This document shows positions 51,932 to 60,420 of a stretch of 64,000 bases of DNA, one piece after another. This DNA is from Glycomyces niveus. GTDB taxonomy: Bacteria > Actinomycetota > Actinomycetes > Mycobacteriales > Micromonosporaceae. A program made the position numbers and the translations under genes. Location: NCBI RefSeq assembly GCF_017592475.1, contig NZ_JAGFNP010000011.1, positions 93,455-157,454 on the forward strand. The letters are read 5' to 3'. The notes beneath the pieces were generated by a model that was given only the letters and a program-made list of their open reading frames with translations, was not told the DNA's origin and made no database searches. Each line of letters starts with the position of its first letter. The stretch's first letter is position 1.

Positions 51932-53815
51932 GTGTCATCGATGGGACCCGCCGGATGGGACGCGATGCGCTCCATGCGGCGCGCGGACGACCTCAAAGGC
52001 GTCAAACTCTCCCGCGGCGTCAAGCGCCGCATCATCCGCTTCGCGAAGCCGTACCGGCGCGACATCGGGCTCTTCATCGCGCTCGTGACGCTCATCGCCG
52101 CGATCGGCGTCGCCACCCCGGTCCTCGCCGGCGACATCGTCAACGAGCTCACCGGCCCTGACGGCACGCAGCGCGGCGTCGTCACGATCGCCGCGGTCAT
52201 CGCCGGCCTCGCCGCGGTCGAAGGCCTCCTCAACCTCGCCATGCGCTGGTACGGCGCGAAGCTCGGCGAGGGCATCATCTTCGATCTGCGGCGGGTCGTG
52301 TTCGACCACGTGCAGTCGATGCCGGTCGCGTTCTTCACCCGCTCCCAGACCGGCGCGCTCGTCTCCCGCCTGAACAACGACGTGATGGGCGCGCAGCGCG
52401 CCTTCACGAGCACCCTCTCCGGGCTGGTCTCGAACGGCATCGCGGTCGCGCTCATCATCGGCGTCATGTTCTTCCAGTCCTGGCAGATCACGCTGCTCTC
52501 GCTCGTGCTCGTGCCGGTGTTCCTGGTGCCCGCCAAGTGGGTCGGCCGCAAGCTCGCGGCGCTCACGAAGGAGGGCTTCGACCTGAACGCGGCCATGAAC
52601 ACGCAGATGGCCGAGCGGTTCAACGTGGGCGGCGCGATGCTCGTGAAGCTCTTCGGCCGACCGGCGACCGAGTCCTCGGAGTTCGCAGAGAAGGCCGACC
52701 GGGTGCGCGGCATCGGCATCACCACCGCGATGTACGCCCGCACCTTCATCGTCGCGCTCACCCTCGTCGCGGGCCTCTCGCAGGCCCTCGCGTACGGCCT
52801 CGGCGGCGCGCTCGTGTTCGCCGGGCAGCTCAGCGCCGGCACCGTCGTCACCCTCGCACTGCTGCTGACGCGCCTGTACGGCCCGCTCACCGCCCTGTCG
52901 AACGTGCGCGTGGACGTGATGAGCGCGCTCGTGAGCTTCCAGCGCGTGTTCGAGGTCCTCGACCTGCAGCCGCTCATCCGCGAGAAGGAGGACGCCCGGG
53001 AGCTCCCCGCCGAGGCGGCGTCGATCGCCTTCCGCGACGTGCGGTTCCGCTACCCGGGCGCGGACGAGGTCTCCCTGGCGAGCCTGGAGGACCTGGCCCG
53101 GCCCGACCGGTCGGACAACGGCCGCCAGATCCTCGACGGCGTCTCCTTCGAGGTCGCGCCGGGGCAGCTCGTGGCGCTCGTCGGCCACTCGGGCGCGGGC
53201 AAGACGACCACGGCGACCCTGGTGCCGCGCCTGTACGACGTCACCGAGGGCGCGGTCGAGGTCGGCGGCGTGGATGTGCGCGACCTCAAGGCCGCCTCAC
53301 TCGCCGCGCACATCGGCATGGTCACCCAGGACGCGCACCTCTTCCACGACACGGTGCGCGCGAACCTCCAGTACGCCCGGCCCGAGGCGACGGACGCGGC
53401 GATCTGGGAGGCTCTGGACCGGGCCCAGATCGGCGACACCGTGCGCCGCCTCGAATCGGGGCTCGACACGGTCGTGGGCGAGCGCGGCTACCGGTTCTCC
53501 GGCGGCGAGAAGCAGCGCCTCGCGATCGCGCGGGTCCTGCTCAAGGCCCCGCCGATCGTCATCCTCGACGAGGCCACCGCCCACCTGGACTCCGAGTCCG
53601 AGGCGGCAGTCCAGCGCGCCCTCGATTCCGCCCTGGAGGGCCGCACCTCCCTGGTCATCGCCCACCGCCTCTCGACGGTGCGCCGGGCGGACACGATCGT
53701 GGTCCTCGAGGAGGGGAAGGTCGCCGAGTCGGGCACCCACGAGGAACTGGTGGCCCGCGGGGGCCTGTACGCCGAGCTGTACAAGACCCAGTTCGAGGAG
53801 GTCGGGGTATTGTAG
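51932..53815 (+). CDS. ABC exporter, membrane domain fused to ATPase
   Basis: A 627-aa type I half-exporter that would act as a homodimer or with another half. Residues about 35-330 hold six membrane helices; the ATPase has Walker A GHSGAGKTTTA, signature FSGGEKQRLAIA, Walker B IVILDEATAHLD and switch His in VIAHRLSTV. A short insertion (about 365-395, with SLASLEDLARPDR) precedes the Walker A. GTG start with AGGAGG 4 nt upstream. Export of a lipid, peptide or drug is the family role; substrate unknown. It ends 52 nt before the cold-shock uORF. Confidence 0.93.
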   Translation: MSSMGPAGWDAMRSMRRADDLKGVKLSRGVKRRIIRFAKPYRRDIGLFIALVTLIAAIGVATPVLAGDIVNELTGPDGTQRGVVTIAAVIAGLAAVEGLLNLAMRWYGAKLGEGIIFDLRRVVFDHVQSMPVAFFTRSQTGALVSRLNNDVMGAQRAFTSTLSGLVSNGIAVALIIGVMFFQSWQITLLSLVLVPVFLVPAKWVGRKLAALTKEGFDLNAAMNTQMAERFNVGGAMLVKLFGRPATESSEFAEKADRVRGIGITTAMYARTFIVALTLVAGLSQALAYGLGGALVFAGQLSAGTVVTLALLLTRLYGPLTALSNVRVDVMSALVSFQRVFEVLDLQPLIREKEDARELPAEAASIAFRDVRFRYPGADEVSLASLEDLARPDRSDNGRQILDGVSFEVAPGQLVALVGHSGAGKTTTATLVPRLYDVTEGAVEVGGVDVRDLKAASLAAHIGMVTQDAHLFHDTVRANLQYARPEATDAAIWEALDRAQIGDTVRRLESGLDTVVGERGYRFSGGEKQRLAIARVLLKAPPIVILDEATAHLDSESEAAVQRALDSALEGRTSLVIAHRLSTVRRADTIVVLEEGKVAESGTHEELVARGGLYAELYKTQFEEVGVL

Positions 53816-53962
53816 GGTGCAGAAGCCGGTTCGGAGTATTTTTCGCCGAAGTGGTGAAAGGCCAGCGATGGCAGTACACACAGGCCGCGTCGCCGCAGGC
53901 CGCACCGGGTTTCCGGAGCGGGCGGAGGGCGGGCCTGGAAATCAAAGCAAGGAAACGCAGTA
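53816..53962 (+). promoter_or_regulatory. Leader of the cold-shock gene
   Basis: A 147-nt leader separates the exporter from the cold-shock gene. It contains an inverted repeat (TTCGG...CCGAA around 53830-53850), then a ribosome binding site and a 31-codon uORF that runs into the cold-shock start codon. Long structured leaders are common for cold-shock genes. Confidence 0.5.
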
Positions 53963-53963
53963 A
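53868..53963 (+). CDS. 31-aa uORF overlapping the cold-shock gene start
   Basis: The frame runs from ATG at 53868 to a TAA at 53961-53963, and the last A is the first base of the cold-shock ATG (TAATG). AAAGG lies 7 nt before it. The peptide begins MAVHTGRVAAG and ends NQSKETQ; it is basic and unlike any family I know. The cold-shock gene also has its own weak site (AAGGAAACG) inside the uORF. Either the uORF couples translation or its presence is chance; the exact TAATG overlap favours the former. Confidence 0.45.
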   Translation: MAVHTGRVAAGRTGFPERAEGGPGNQSKETQ

Positions 53964-54166
53964 TGGCGCAAGGCACTGTTAAGTGGTTCAACTCCGAAAA
54001 GGGCTTCGGCTTCATCGCTCCCGATGACAACGGCCCCGACATCTTCGTCCACTTCACCGCGATCACCGGGAGCGGCTACCGCTCGCTGGAGGAGAACCAG
54101 CGCGTGGAGTTCGAGGTGGAGCAGGGCAAGAAGGGCCCGCAGGCCGCCAACCTGCGCGCGCTCTAA
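53963..54166 (+). CDS. Cold-shock protein, CspA family
   Basis: A 67-aa single-stranded nucleic-acid-binding beta barrel that acts as an RNA chaperone. RNP1 is KGFGFI (residues 13-18) and RNP2 is DIFVHF (about 26-31). The length and the start MAQGTVKWFNSEKGFGF are typical of actinobacterial Csp proteins. It is preceded by a long leader with a coupled uORF and followed by a terminator at 54177. Probably one of several paralogues in the genome, so no specific symbol is given. Confidence 0.97.
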   Translation: MAQGTVKWFNSEKGFGFIAPDDNGPDIFVHFTAITGSGYRSLEENQRVEFEVEQGKKGPQAANLRAL

Positions 54167-54176
54167 CCGACTAGCC

Positions 54177-54213
54177 GAAGCCGCTGCCCTTCCGAGCGAA
54201 GGACAGCGGCTTC
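54177..54213 (+). terminator. Terminator after the cold-shock gene
   Basis: A 10-bp outer stem (54177-54186 with 54204-54213) with an inner CCTT/AAGG pairing. It lies between convergent genes. Confidence 0.75.
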
Positions 54214-54229
54214 TATGCGTCCCGGGGTC

Positions 54230-55384
54230 CTACAGCGTGGTGAAGTAGCCCCGCAGGATCGTCCCGCCCGTGCCCTGGCCCGGGAGCGTCCGGGTGTCGA
54301 GGACCGTGCCGTCCGCGTCGACGAGGGTGAGGACGATCTGGCCGTACCGGTCGTCGCACACGATCATCGAGCCGTCCGCCAGGAACACCGCGTTGGGGCG
54401 TTCGGCGTCCACCGGGAGGTCCAGGACCTCGCCGGTCGCGGTGTCCACGTACCGGTCGCAGCGGGCCGCCTGCGTGTGCCCGGCCGCGCCGGTCTCGCCG
54501 TCGTCGTACTGCAGGCACGCCCGGCTGAGATCGGCCGAGATCGACGACAGGCCCGTGAACCCGTCGTCGGCGCTCCACACCGCCGCCCCTGCGAGCTCGA
54601 CCCGGCCGCCGCCGTCCGGCCGCATCGCGACCGAGCCGTCCGAACTGACCAGGTACTCGCCGTCGGCGGACCAGCGCGGCGAGCAGCCGACCTCCTCGGG
54701 AAGGTCGGAGAGGGCCTCGCCGGTCGCGACGTCGAGCAGGTACGCGCCGGTGCTCTCGGCGTCGGCCAGGTTGAGCACCACCCGGTCCGAGTCGGGGGAC
54801 CAGGACGGGGCGCACTGCACCGTGAAGATCCCGAGCTCGTCGATCTTGTCCCCGGTGAGGGACGCGAGCGAACCGGCGCATTCCTCCGCGCCGCCGACCG
54901 CGAAGCGGTTCCCGTCGGGCGCCACGTGGTACTCGCCGTCCCGCAGGACCTCGCTCCCCTCTTCGCCTTCGAAGCGGAAGAACGTCGGCTGGGACGAGAC
55001 GTCGTCCTGGCTCACCTCGAACACGAGCCCGTCCGGAATCGCGGTCAGCTCGCCCATCGAACCGGAAGGGCCCCAACCGGACCAGTCCTCGGGCACACCG
55101 CAGGCGGACCCGGTCTCCGTCGTCGTCTCCGGATCGGACGGCGTCGCCGTCCCGCTCACGGTCGGGTCGTCAGCCGGCGGCAGCTCGTCCGCGCGGTCGC
55201 GGTCGACGAGGGCGGCGGTCGCGCCGCCCGCCATCGCCAGCCCGGCGATCGCGGCGACCGCGACCGCGGCGAGCCGCCGCCGCGCCATCGACCGGGCCTT
55301 GCGGTACGCGCCCGCGGCGAGGTCCCGCTCCGGCGCTCCGTCCCCTGCGATGCCTTGCAGCACTTCGCGGATCGAGTCAGGCAT
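54230..55384 (-). CDS. Membrane-anchored beta-propeller protein paired with a sigma factor
   Basis: A 384-aa protein: short cytoplasmic N-terminus (about 1-36, with RRRL), one hydrophobic segment (LAAVAVAAIAGLAMAGGATAAL, about 38-58 in part), then an acidic extracellular domain with WD/TolB-like repeats (APSWSPDSDRVVLNL, SPRWSADGEYLVSS). Its start overlaps the end of the ECF sigma gene by 8 nt. The topology of a short inner tail and a large outer sensor fits an anti-sigma or sensor partner, but no zinc-binding anti-sigma motif (HxxxCxxC) is present. Function inferred from context only. Confidence 0.75.
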   Translation of the reverse strand: MPDSIREVLQGIAGDGAPERDLAAGAYRKARSMARRRLAAVAVAAIAGLAMAGGATAALVDRDRADELPPADDPTVSGTATPSDPETTTETGSACGVPEDWSGWGPSGSMGELTAIPDGLVFEVSQDDVSSQPTFFRFEGEEGSEVLRDGEYHVAPDGNRFAVGGAEECAGSLASLTGDKIDELGIFTVQCAPSWSPDSDRVVLNLADAESTGAYLLDVATGEALSDLPEEVGCSPRWSADGEYLVSSDGSVAMRPDGGGRVELAGAAVWSADDGFTGLSSISADLSRACLQYDDGETGAAGHTQAARCDRYVDTATGEVLDLPVDAERPNAVFLADGSMIVCDDRYGQIVLTLVDADGTVLDTRTLPGQGTGGTILRGYFTTL

Positions 55385-55985
55385 TGGCCTCTCCCCTCAC
55401 GTTCGCGAACTCGGTCTCCCAGCGCGCGAGATGGGTCCCCGGGTCCCCGCCGAGCACGAGCTCGGGGAAGCCGTTGCGCAGCCGCCGCAGGCCGCGCTGC
55501 ACGCGGGCGCGCAAGGTGGTCACGGGGCAGTCGAGGATCGCGGCGGCCGACGCCTCGGTCTGGTCCTCGAAGTAGCGCAGCACGATCGCGGCGCGCTGCG
55601 TCGCCGGCAGCGAGAGCAGGGCCGCGTGCACCGCCAGCCGCAGCGCCGTGTCCGGTTCGTCGCCGGGGCGCTCGGGGACGGCCTCGGTCGAGACCTCGGC
55701 GACCTTCGTGCGCCGCCAGCGGCTCACGTGCAGGTGGTACATGGTGCGGCGGGTGTACGCCTCGGCGTTCGCGGTGCGGTGCAGGCGTTTCCACGACCGC
55801 CAGGTGCGCGCCAGCGCGTCCTGCACCAGGTCCTCGGCGAGCCCCCGGTCACCGGTCAGCAGGTACGCCGAGGCGCACAGCGCCCCGGACCGGGCCCGCA
55901 CGAAGTCCTCGAACTCGCTCTGCCGCGTGGGCGGCGGCGGGGGAGGCCCGGGCGGTTCCCCTGGGGGGACGGACGATCCGGTCAC
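55377..55985 (-). CDS. SigE-family ECF RNA polymerase sigma factor
   Basis: A 202-aa extracytoplasmic-function sigma factor. Region 2 reads FEDFVRARSGALCASAYLLTG and LAEDLVQDALARTWRSW (about 24-66); region 4 reads LPATQRAAIVLRYFEDQ and CPVTTLRARVQRGLRRLR (about 130-175). It belongs to the group often annotated as SigE family in actinobacteria. A Pro-rich N-terminus (residues 8-20) is unusual. The GTG at 55985 is chosen although the frame is open to 56063; there is only a weak GGAACC upstream. The stop overlaps the next gene by 8 nt, so sigma factor and propeller protein are coupled. Confidence 0.88.
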   Translation of the reverse strand: MTGSSVPPGEPPGPPPPPPTRQSEFEDFVRARSGALCASAYLLTGDRGLAEDLVQDALARTWRSWKRLHRTANAEAYTRRTMYHLHVSRWRRTKVAEVSTEAVPERPGDEPDTALRLAVHAALLSLPATQRAAIVLRYFEDQTEASAAAILDCPVTTLRARVQRGLRRLRNGFPELVLGGDPGTHLARWETEFANVRGEANA

Positions 55986-56125
55986 GATGGGTTCCGTTCT
56001 AGATGGAGCGGGCAGTGGAGTGGAGATACCCGTCAAGACGGGAAAACGGGCAGCGATCCGCATCGTACGAACGGTTGGCTACACCTGACCGAACAGACAG
56101 GTTCGATGCGTCCACCGAAACCGGA

Positions 56126-56160
56126 TTGTGACCCTGGACCGCACCGGGCACACTGTCCCA
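56126..56160 (+). promoter_or_regulatory. Promoter of GNAT paralogue 1, leaderless
   Basis: TTGTGA (56126-56131), a 17-nt spacer and CACACT (56149-56154) are followed by 6 nt and the GTG at 56161. No Shine-Dalgarno sequence. Confidence 0.6.
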
Positions 56161-57186
56161 GTGAAAATCATCGAATTCAGCGCCGAAGACCACGATCTGA
56201 TCGAACAGGCCTTCGCCGTCATCACGGCCGCCCACCATGCGGACACCCCGGAGAACCCGGCCCCCGTCGAGCGGTTCTTCAAGACCCTCTTCACCCACGC
56301 CCTCCCCGGCCGCGAGAACCACTGGTACGCGTGCGTCGAGGACGGTGCGCTGCTCGGTCACACCCGGACCACCTTCTTCACCGACGAGAACCGCGAACTC
56401 GCGATCGTCCGCTTCGGCGCCGTCCACCCCGACCACCGCGGCCGCGGCATCGGCAGCGCCCTCCTCGACCATGTCGAGCGCGCCTGCGCCGAGCACGGGC
56501 GCACCACCGTGCTCACCGGCGCACCCGTCTACTGGGAAGGCGGTCCTGAGCGCCACGAGGACTTCGCGCGGCTCCTGGAGGACCGCGGCTACAAGAAGGC
56601 CCTCACCACGGTCAACCGCCGCAGCCCCGTCGACCCGCTCGGCGCCGAACGCGAAGCCGAGGAGTACGCGAAGGCCTTGGCCGCCGCGGGCGACGCCTAC
56701 GAGGTGCGCCAGTGGATCGGCCCCGTCCCCGACGACCTCCTCGACACCATGTGCCGCATGGAGACCACCATCATCAACGAGATCCCCCTCGGCGAGATCG
56801 AGATGGAGATCGAGCACGTGACCCCTGAGAAGCTGCGCGCCAGCGAAGCCGTCTACGCCGCCGAGGGCCGGGTCATCGCCCACTCCGTCGCCCTCGACGC
56901 CGCCGGCGAGATCGTCGCCTGGACCGAGGTCGGCGTCGACGAGGGCGACTACCGCGACGCCCACCAGGCCATCACGATCGTCGACCCGGCCCACCGCGGC
57001 CACCGCCTCGGCCTGCTCCTCAAGCTCGCGAACCTGCGCCAGATCCGCGAGCGGTTCCCGCACGTCGAGTACATCTGGACCGACAACGCCGACGTCAACG
57101 CCCCGATGATCGCCATCAACGAGCTGCTGAACTACACCACGGTCGATGCCAACGCCGAGTACCAGCGCAAGCTGGAGGCCGTGTGA
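56161..57186 (+). CDS. Double-GNAT acetyltransferase paralogue 1
   Basis: A 341-aa protein with two GNAT folds. The N-terminal one has the acetyl-CoA loop VHPDHRGRGIGSALLDHV (about 90-107); the C-terminal one has a degenerate loop, DPAHRGHRLGLLLKLANLRQ (about 277-296), and ends in TDNADVNAPMIAINELL. The arrangement recalls mycothiol synthase and other double-GNAT enzymes, though it is not MshD itself as far as I can tell. GTG at 56161 fits the leaderless promoter. The stop overlaps the next gene by 4 nt (GTGTGA). First of four tandem paralogues. Confidence 0.88.
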   Translation: MKIIEFSAEDHDLIEQAFAVITAAHHADTPENPAPVERFFKTLFTHALPGRENHWYACVEDGALLGHTRTTFFTDENRELAIVRFGAVHPDHRGRGIGSALLDHVERACAEHGRTTVLTGAPVYWEGGPERHEDFARLLEDRGYKKALTTVNRRSPVDPLGAEREAEEYAKALAAAGDAYEVRQWIGPVPDDLLDTMCRMETTIINEIPLGEIEMEIEHVTPEKLRASEAVYAAEGRVIAHSVALDAAGEIVAWTEVGVDEGDYRDAHQAITIVDPAHRGHRLGLLLKLANLRQIRERFPHVEYIWTDNADVNAPMIAINELLNYTTVDANAEYQRKLEAV

Positions 57187-58202
57187 CGCCGGAGATCCGC
57201 CGCGTCCTCCCCGCCGACCGGGACCTGCTGCGGCAGGTCCACGAGGTCTTCGAGGCCGTGCGCGCCGCCGAGACCCCCGAGCACCCGCCCGTCCCCGAGG
57301 ACCGCTACTCCGGGATGCTCGAGCACCCGCCGCCGGACTCCGAGTTCCGCTGCTACGCCGCGGTCGAGGACGGCAGAGTCCTCGGCCAGCACTGGGTCTA
57401 CCTGCCGCAGAAGGAGAACGCGCACTACGCCGAGCTCGACCTCGCCGTCGATCCCGGCCGGCGCCGCCGCGGGATCGGCACCGCGCTCCTCGAGCACCTG
57501 CTGCGGCTCGCCCGTGAGGAGCGCCGCAGCGAGGTCGTCGTCACCGTCTGGGCCGCGGTCGAAGGCGGCCCGAGCCGCCCCGACGCGGGCGCGAGATTCC
57601 TTGAGCGCCACGGTTTCACCGCCGCGCTCACCGAGATCGGCCGCACCCTCCGGATCGGGGCCGACACGGCCGCAGAGGAACGCCTCTGGGACGAGAACAT
57701 CGGCGCCGCAAGCGACTACGACCTCGTCTCCTGGATCGGCCGCTGCCCCGAGCAGTACGTCGAAGGCCTCGGCCGCATCGACTCGCAGATCTTCGCCGAG
57801 ATCCCCCTCGGCGACGTCGACCTGCGCCCCCGCACCATCGACGCCGACTTCGTCCGCACCCGCGAGGAGCGCGCCGAAGCCCAGGGCCACACCATCATCC
57901 GCACCATCGCCGTCCACCGCGCCACCGGCGAGGTCGCGGCCAACACGCTCGTCTACGCCCACGCCGGCGAAGCGCACGCCGATCAGGCCATCACCATCGT
58001 CGACCCGGCCCACCGCGGCCACCGCCTCGGCCTGCTCGCCAAGCTCGCGAACCTTCGCCAGCTGCGCGCGCACGACCCCGGGGTGACCGAGGTCTGGACC
58101 GGCAACGCCGACACGAACGCCAATATGGTCGCCATCAACGACCAGCTCGGCTTCCGCCCCGTCGACGCCCGCGTCTCCTACCGCCGCCTCATCGAGCTCT
58201 GA
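57183..58202 (+). CDS. Double-GNAT acetyltransferase paralogue 2
   Basis: The 339-aa product repeats the double-GNAT plan: VDPGRRRRGIGTALLEHLL (about 80-98) and DPAHRGHRLGLLAKLANLRQ (about 270-290), ending in TGNADTNANMVAINDQLGF. Compared with its neighbours the first loop has RRRRG in place of DHRGRG. It starts with GTG overlapping the stop of paralogue 1, so the two form one operon, and has a terminator 6 nt after its stop. Substrate unknown. Confidence 0.88.
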   Translation: MTPEIRRVLPADRDLLRQVHEVFEAVRAAETPEHPPVPEDRYSGMLEHPPPDSEFRCYAAVEDGRVLGQHWVYLPQKENAHYAELDLAVDPGRRRRGIGTALLEHLLRLAREERRSEVVVTVWAAVEGGPSRPDAGARFLERHGFTAALTEIGRTLRIGADTAAEERLWDENIGAASDYDLVSWIGRCPEQYVEGLGRIDSQIFAEIPLGDVDLRPRTIDADFVRTREERAEAQGHTIIRTIAVHRATGEVAANTLVYAHAGEAHADQAITIVDPAHRGHRLGLLAKLANLRQLRAHDPGVTEVWTGNADTNANMVAINDQLGFRPVDARVSYRRLIEL

Positions 58203-58207
58203 CGCCT

Positions 58208-58231
58208 CGGGCCGGGCGCCAGCCCGGCCCG
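58208..58231 (+). terminator. Terminator after GNAT paralogue 2
   Basis: A perfect 10-bp stem (58208-58217 with 58222-58231) with loop GCCA separates paralogues 1-2 from paralogue 3. Confidence 0.75.
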
Positions 58232-58256
58232 AATCACACAGCGCCCCAACGGAAGT

Positions 58257-58268
58257 CATACTCGACCC
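58257..58268 (+). promoter_or_regulatory. Leaderless -10 box of GNAT paralogue 3
   Basis: CATACT (58257-58262) followed by 6 nt and GTG at 58269; same geometry as in paralogues 1 and 4. The -35 is weak. Confidence 0.5.
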
Positions 58269-59282
58269 GTGCAGATCCAGGAAGTCGGCCCGACCGCCGC
58301 CGCCCGCATCGCCGACCTCGCCGCGCTGGCCGCCCTGATGCGGGCCGCCGACGCCCCCGGCGGCCAGCCGATCATCGAGTCCTCGTACGCCGCGACGATC
58401 CGGCACCCCGTCACCGGCTACGAGACCCGCAACTACGCGGGCACCGCCGACGGCGCGCTCGTCGGCTACCTCAGGACCGAGGTCAAGGACACCGACCCGC
58501 GGCGCGTCACCGGGCAGCTCCTCGTCCACCCCGCCCACCGCCGCCGCGGCCACGGCACCGCCCTCCTCGACTTCGCCCTCGACCGCTGCCGCGCGGAGGG
58601 ACGCGACACCCTGGCGCTCAGCACCATCACCGCCGTAGAAGGCGGCCCCGCCCGCGACGACGCCGGCGCGCGGTTCCTCGAACGGCACGGCTTCGCCGTC
58701 GCCCTCAACCTCATCCGCCGCCGCGTCCCCGTCGCCCCCGCCGAATCCGAGCCGGGACTCTGGGACGAAGCGCTCGCCGTGTCCGCCGACTACGAGCTGC
58801 GCGGCTGGACCGGACCCGTCCCCGACGAGCTCCTGATCCCCATGTGCCGCATGGACTCCATGGTCCTCCGCGAGGTACCGATGGGCGGTCTCGGCATGGC
58901 GCCCGAACAGGTCGACACCGCGCGGCTGCGTGCCAAGGAGGCCGCCACCGCCGCCCACCGCAAGACCGGCGTGAACACCGTCGCCGTCCACAAAGGCACC
59001 GGCGACGTCGCCGCCCACACCCGCGTCGACGTCTACGACGACCCGGCGGCCGCACACGGCCACGTCCTCATCACGATCGTCGACCCCGCCCACCGCGGCC
59101 ACCGCCTCGGCCTGCTCGTCAAACTCGCGAACCTCCGCCAGCTTCGTGAGGAGTTCCCGCAGGTCGCGGAGTTGTGGACCGCCAACGCCGACGTCAACGC
59201 GCCCATGATCGCCATCAACGAGCGGCTCGGCTACCGCCCCGTCGAGCACACCCCGATCTATCAGCGCCGCATCGACCGCTGA
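58269..59282 (+). CDS. Double-GNAT acetyltransferase paralogue 3
   Basis: A 337-aa paralogue with VHPAHRRRGHGTALLDFAL as the first acetyl-CoA loop (about 85-103) and DPAHRGHRLGLLVKLANLRQ as the second (about 273-292), ending with TANADVNAPMIAINERLGYR. The N-terminus (QIQEVGPTAAARIADLAAL) is the most divergent of the four. GTG start without Shine-Dalgarno sequence, own promoter after the terminator at 58208. It is followed by paralogue 4 after 78 nt, which also has its own promoter. Confidence 0.88.
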   Translation: MQIQEVGPTAAARIADLAALAALMRAADAPGGQPIIESSYAATIRHPVTGYETRNYAGTADGALVGYLRTEVKDTDPRRVTGQLLVHPAHRRRGHGTALLDFALDRCRAEGRDTLALSTITAVEGGPARDDAGARFLERHGFAVALNLIRRRVPVAPAESEPGLWDEALAVSADYELRGWTGPVPDELLIPMCRMDSMVLREVPMGGLGMAPEQVDTARLRAKEAATAAHRKTGVNTVAVHKGTGDVAAHTRVDVYDDPAAAHGHVLITIVDPAHRGHRLGLLVKLANLRQLREEFPQVAELWTANADVNAPMIAINERLGYRPVEHTPIYQRRIDR

Positions 59283-59324
59283 CGGCCCGCCTCGCCGGTC
59301 GGCGTGGCGGAAACCGTAATTCGA

Positions 59325-59360
59325 TTGCCCCAGGTCGCCACCGATGTCCACACTGACGAC
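59325..59360 (+). promoter_or_regulatory. Promoter of GNAT paralogue 4, leaderless
   Basis: TTGCCC (59325-59330), an 18-nt spacer and CACACT (59349-59354), then 6 nt and the ATG at 59361. No Shine-Dalgarno sequence. Confidence 0.55.
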
Positions 59361-60386
59361 ATGGAAATCATCGAACTCGACCCCGCGGACGGCGATCTCG
59401 TCTCCGGCGCCTTCGACGTCATGCGCGCCACCCACGCGGCCGACCACCCCGAGAACCCCGCCCCCCACCGGGCCAGCTTCGTCGCCGGCCTCAGCTACCC
59501 GCCGCCGGACGAGGACGAGGCCCACTTCGTCGCCGTCGCCGACGGCCAGGTCGTCGCCGTCCTGGGCATCGGCCTGCCGAACCGCGCCAACCTGCATTTC
59601 GGCTGGGCCTGGATCAACGTCCATCCCGACCACCGCCGCCAGGGCATCGGCTCGGCGCTGGTGGACCACTTCATCGCGTACGCGCGCGAGCGCGGCCGCA
59701 CCGAACTCACCCTCGACACGCACCTGACCTGGGAAGACGGTGTGGAGCGGTCCAAGGCCGGGCAGTTGTTCGCCGAGAAGCACGGGTTCAAACTCGCGCT
59801 GCAGTGGATCAACCGCCGCTGCGCGGTCGACGCCCTCGACGCTGACACGGAGCAGGCCCTCCTGGAGAAGGCCCAGGCGGCAGCCGGCGACGACTACGAG
59901 ATCATCTCGTGGATCGGGCGCACCCCCGAGGAGCTCGTCGAGACGATGGCGCGCATCGACTCCACGATCCTCGCGGAGGTCCCGCTCGGCGAACTCGAGC
60001 TCGAACCCGAGACCATCGACGCCGAACTGAAGAACGCCAGGTCCGACCGCAACGAGGCCATGGGCCTCAAGCTCGTCCAGACCGTCGCCCGCTACCGCGG
60101 CACCGGCGAGGTCGTCGCCAACACGTGCGTCTTCATCCACGACGACGGCGAGTTCCCGGACGCCTACCAGGGCATCACGATCGTGGACAAGGACCACCGC
60201 GGCCACCGCCTCGGCCTGCTCCTCAAGATCGTGAACCTGCGGCTCGTGCGCGAGAACTTCCCGCACATCCGCGCCATCTGGACGGACAACGCCGACGTCA
60301 ACGCCCCTATGATCGACATCAACGTCACCCTCGGGTACGAGATCGTCGACGCCGGCGGCGAGTTCCAGCGCAAGTTCCAGGACTGA
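59361..60386 (+). CDS. Double-GNAT acetyltransferase paralogue 4
   Basis: A 341-aa paralogue, closest to paralogue 1 by its N-terminus (EIIELDPADGDL compared with KIIEFSAEDHDL). The first loop is VHPDHRRQGIGSALVDHFI (about 90-108), the second VDKDHRGHRLGLLLKIVNLR, and the end TDNADVNAPMIDINVTLGYE. The ATG at 59361 fits the promoter and the alignment with paralogue 1; an in-frame GTG at 59304 would place the -10 box inside the gene. A weak hairpin follows the stop. Confidence 0.88.
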   Translation: MEIIELDPADGDLVSGAFDVMRATHAADHPENPAPHRASFVAGLSYPPPDEDEAHFVAVADGQVVAVLGIGLPNRANLHFGWAWINVHPDHRRQGIGSALVDHFIAYARERGRTELTLDTHLTWEDGVERSKAGQLFAEKHGFKLALQWINRRCAVDALDADTEQALLEKAQAAAGDDYEIISWIGRTPEELVETMARIDSTILAEVPLGELELEPETIDAELKNARSDRNEAMGLKLVQTVARYRGTGEVVANTCVFIHDDGEFPDAYQGITIVDKDHRGHRLGLLLKIVNLRLVRENFPHIRAIWTDNADVNAPMIDINVTLGYEIVDAGGEFQRKFQD

Positions 60387-60391
60387 ACCGC

Positions 60392-60420
60392 GAGGCCGCA
60401 CCGGAAACGGATACGGCCTC
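60392..60420 (+). terminator. Weak hairpin after GNAT paralogue 4
   Basis: GAGGCCG and CGGCCTC arms (7 bp) with an inner CCG/CGG pairing lie 5 nt after the stop; the stem is shorter than others in the window. Confidence 0.5.

Noticed and set aside
56090..56105. Possible LexA (SOS) box CGAAC...GTTCG
   Set aside because: The spacer is 6 nt; actinobacterial LexA boxes have 4 nt between these half sites, and no repair gene is adjacent.
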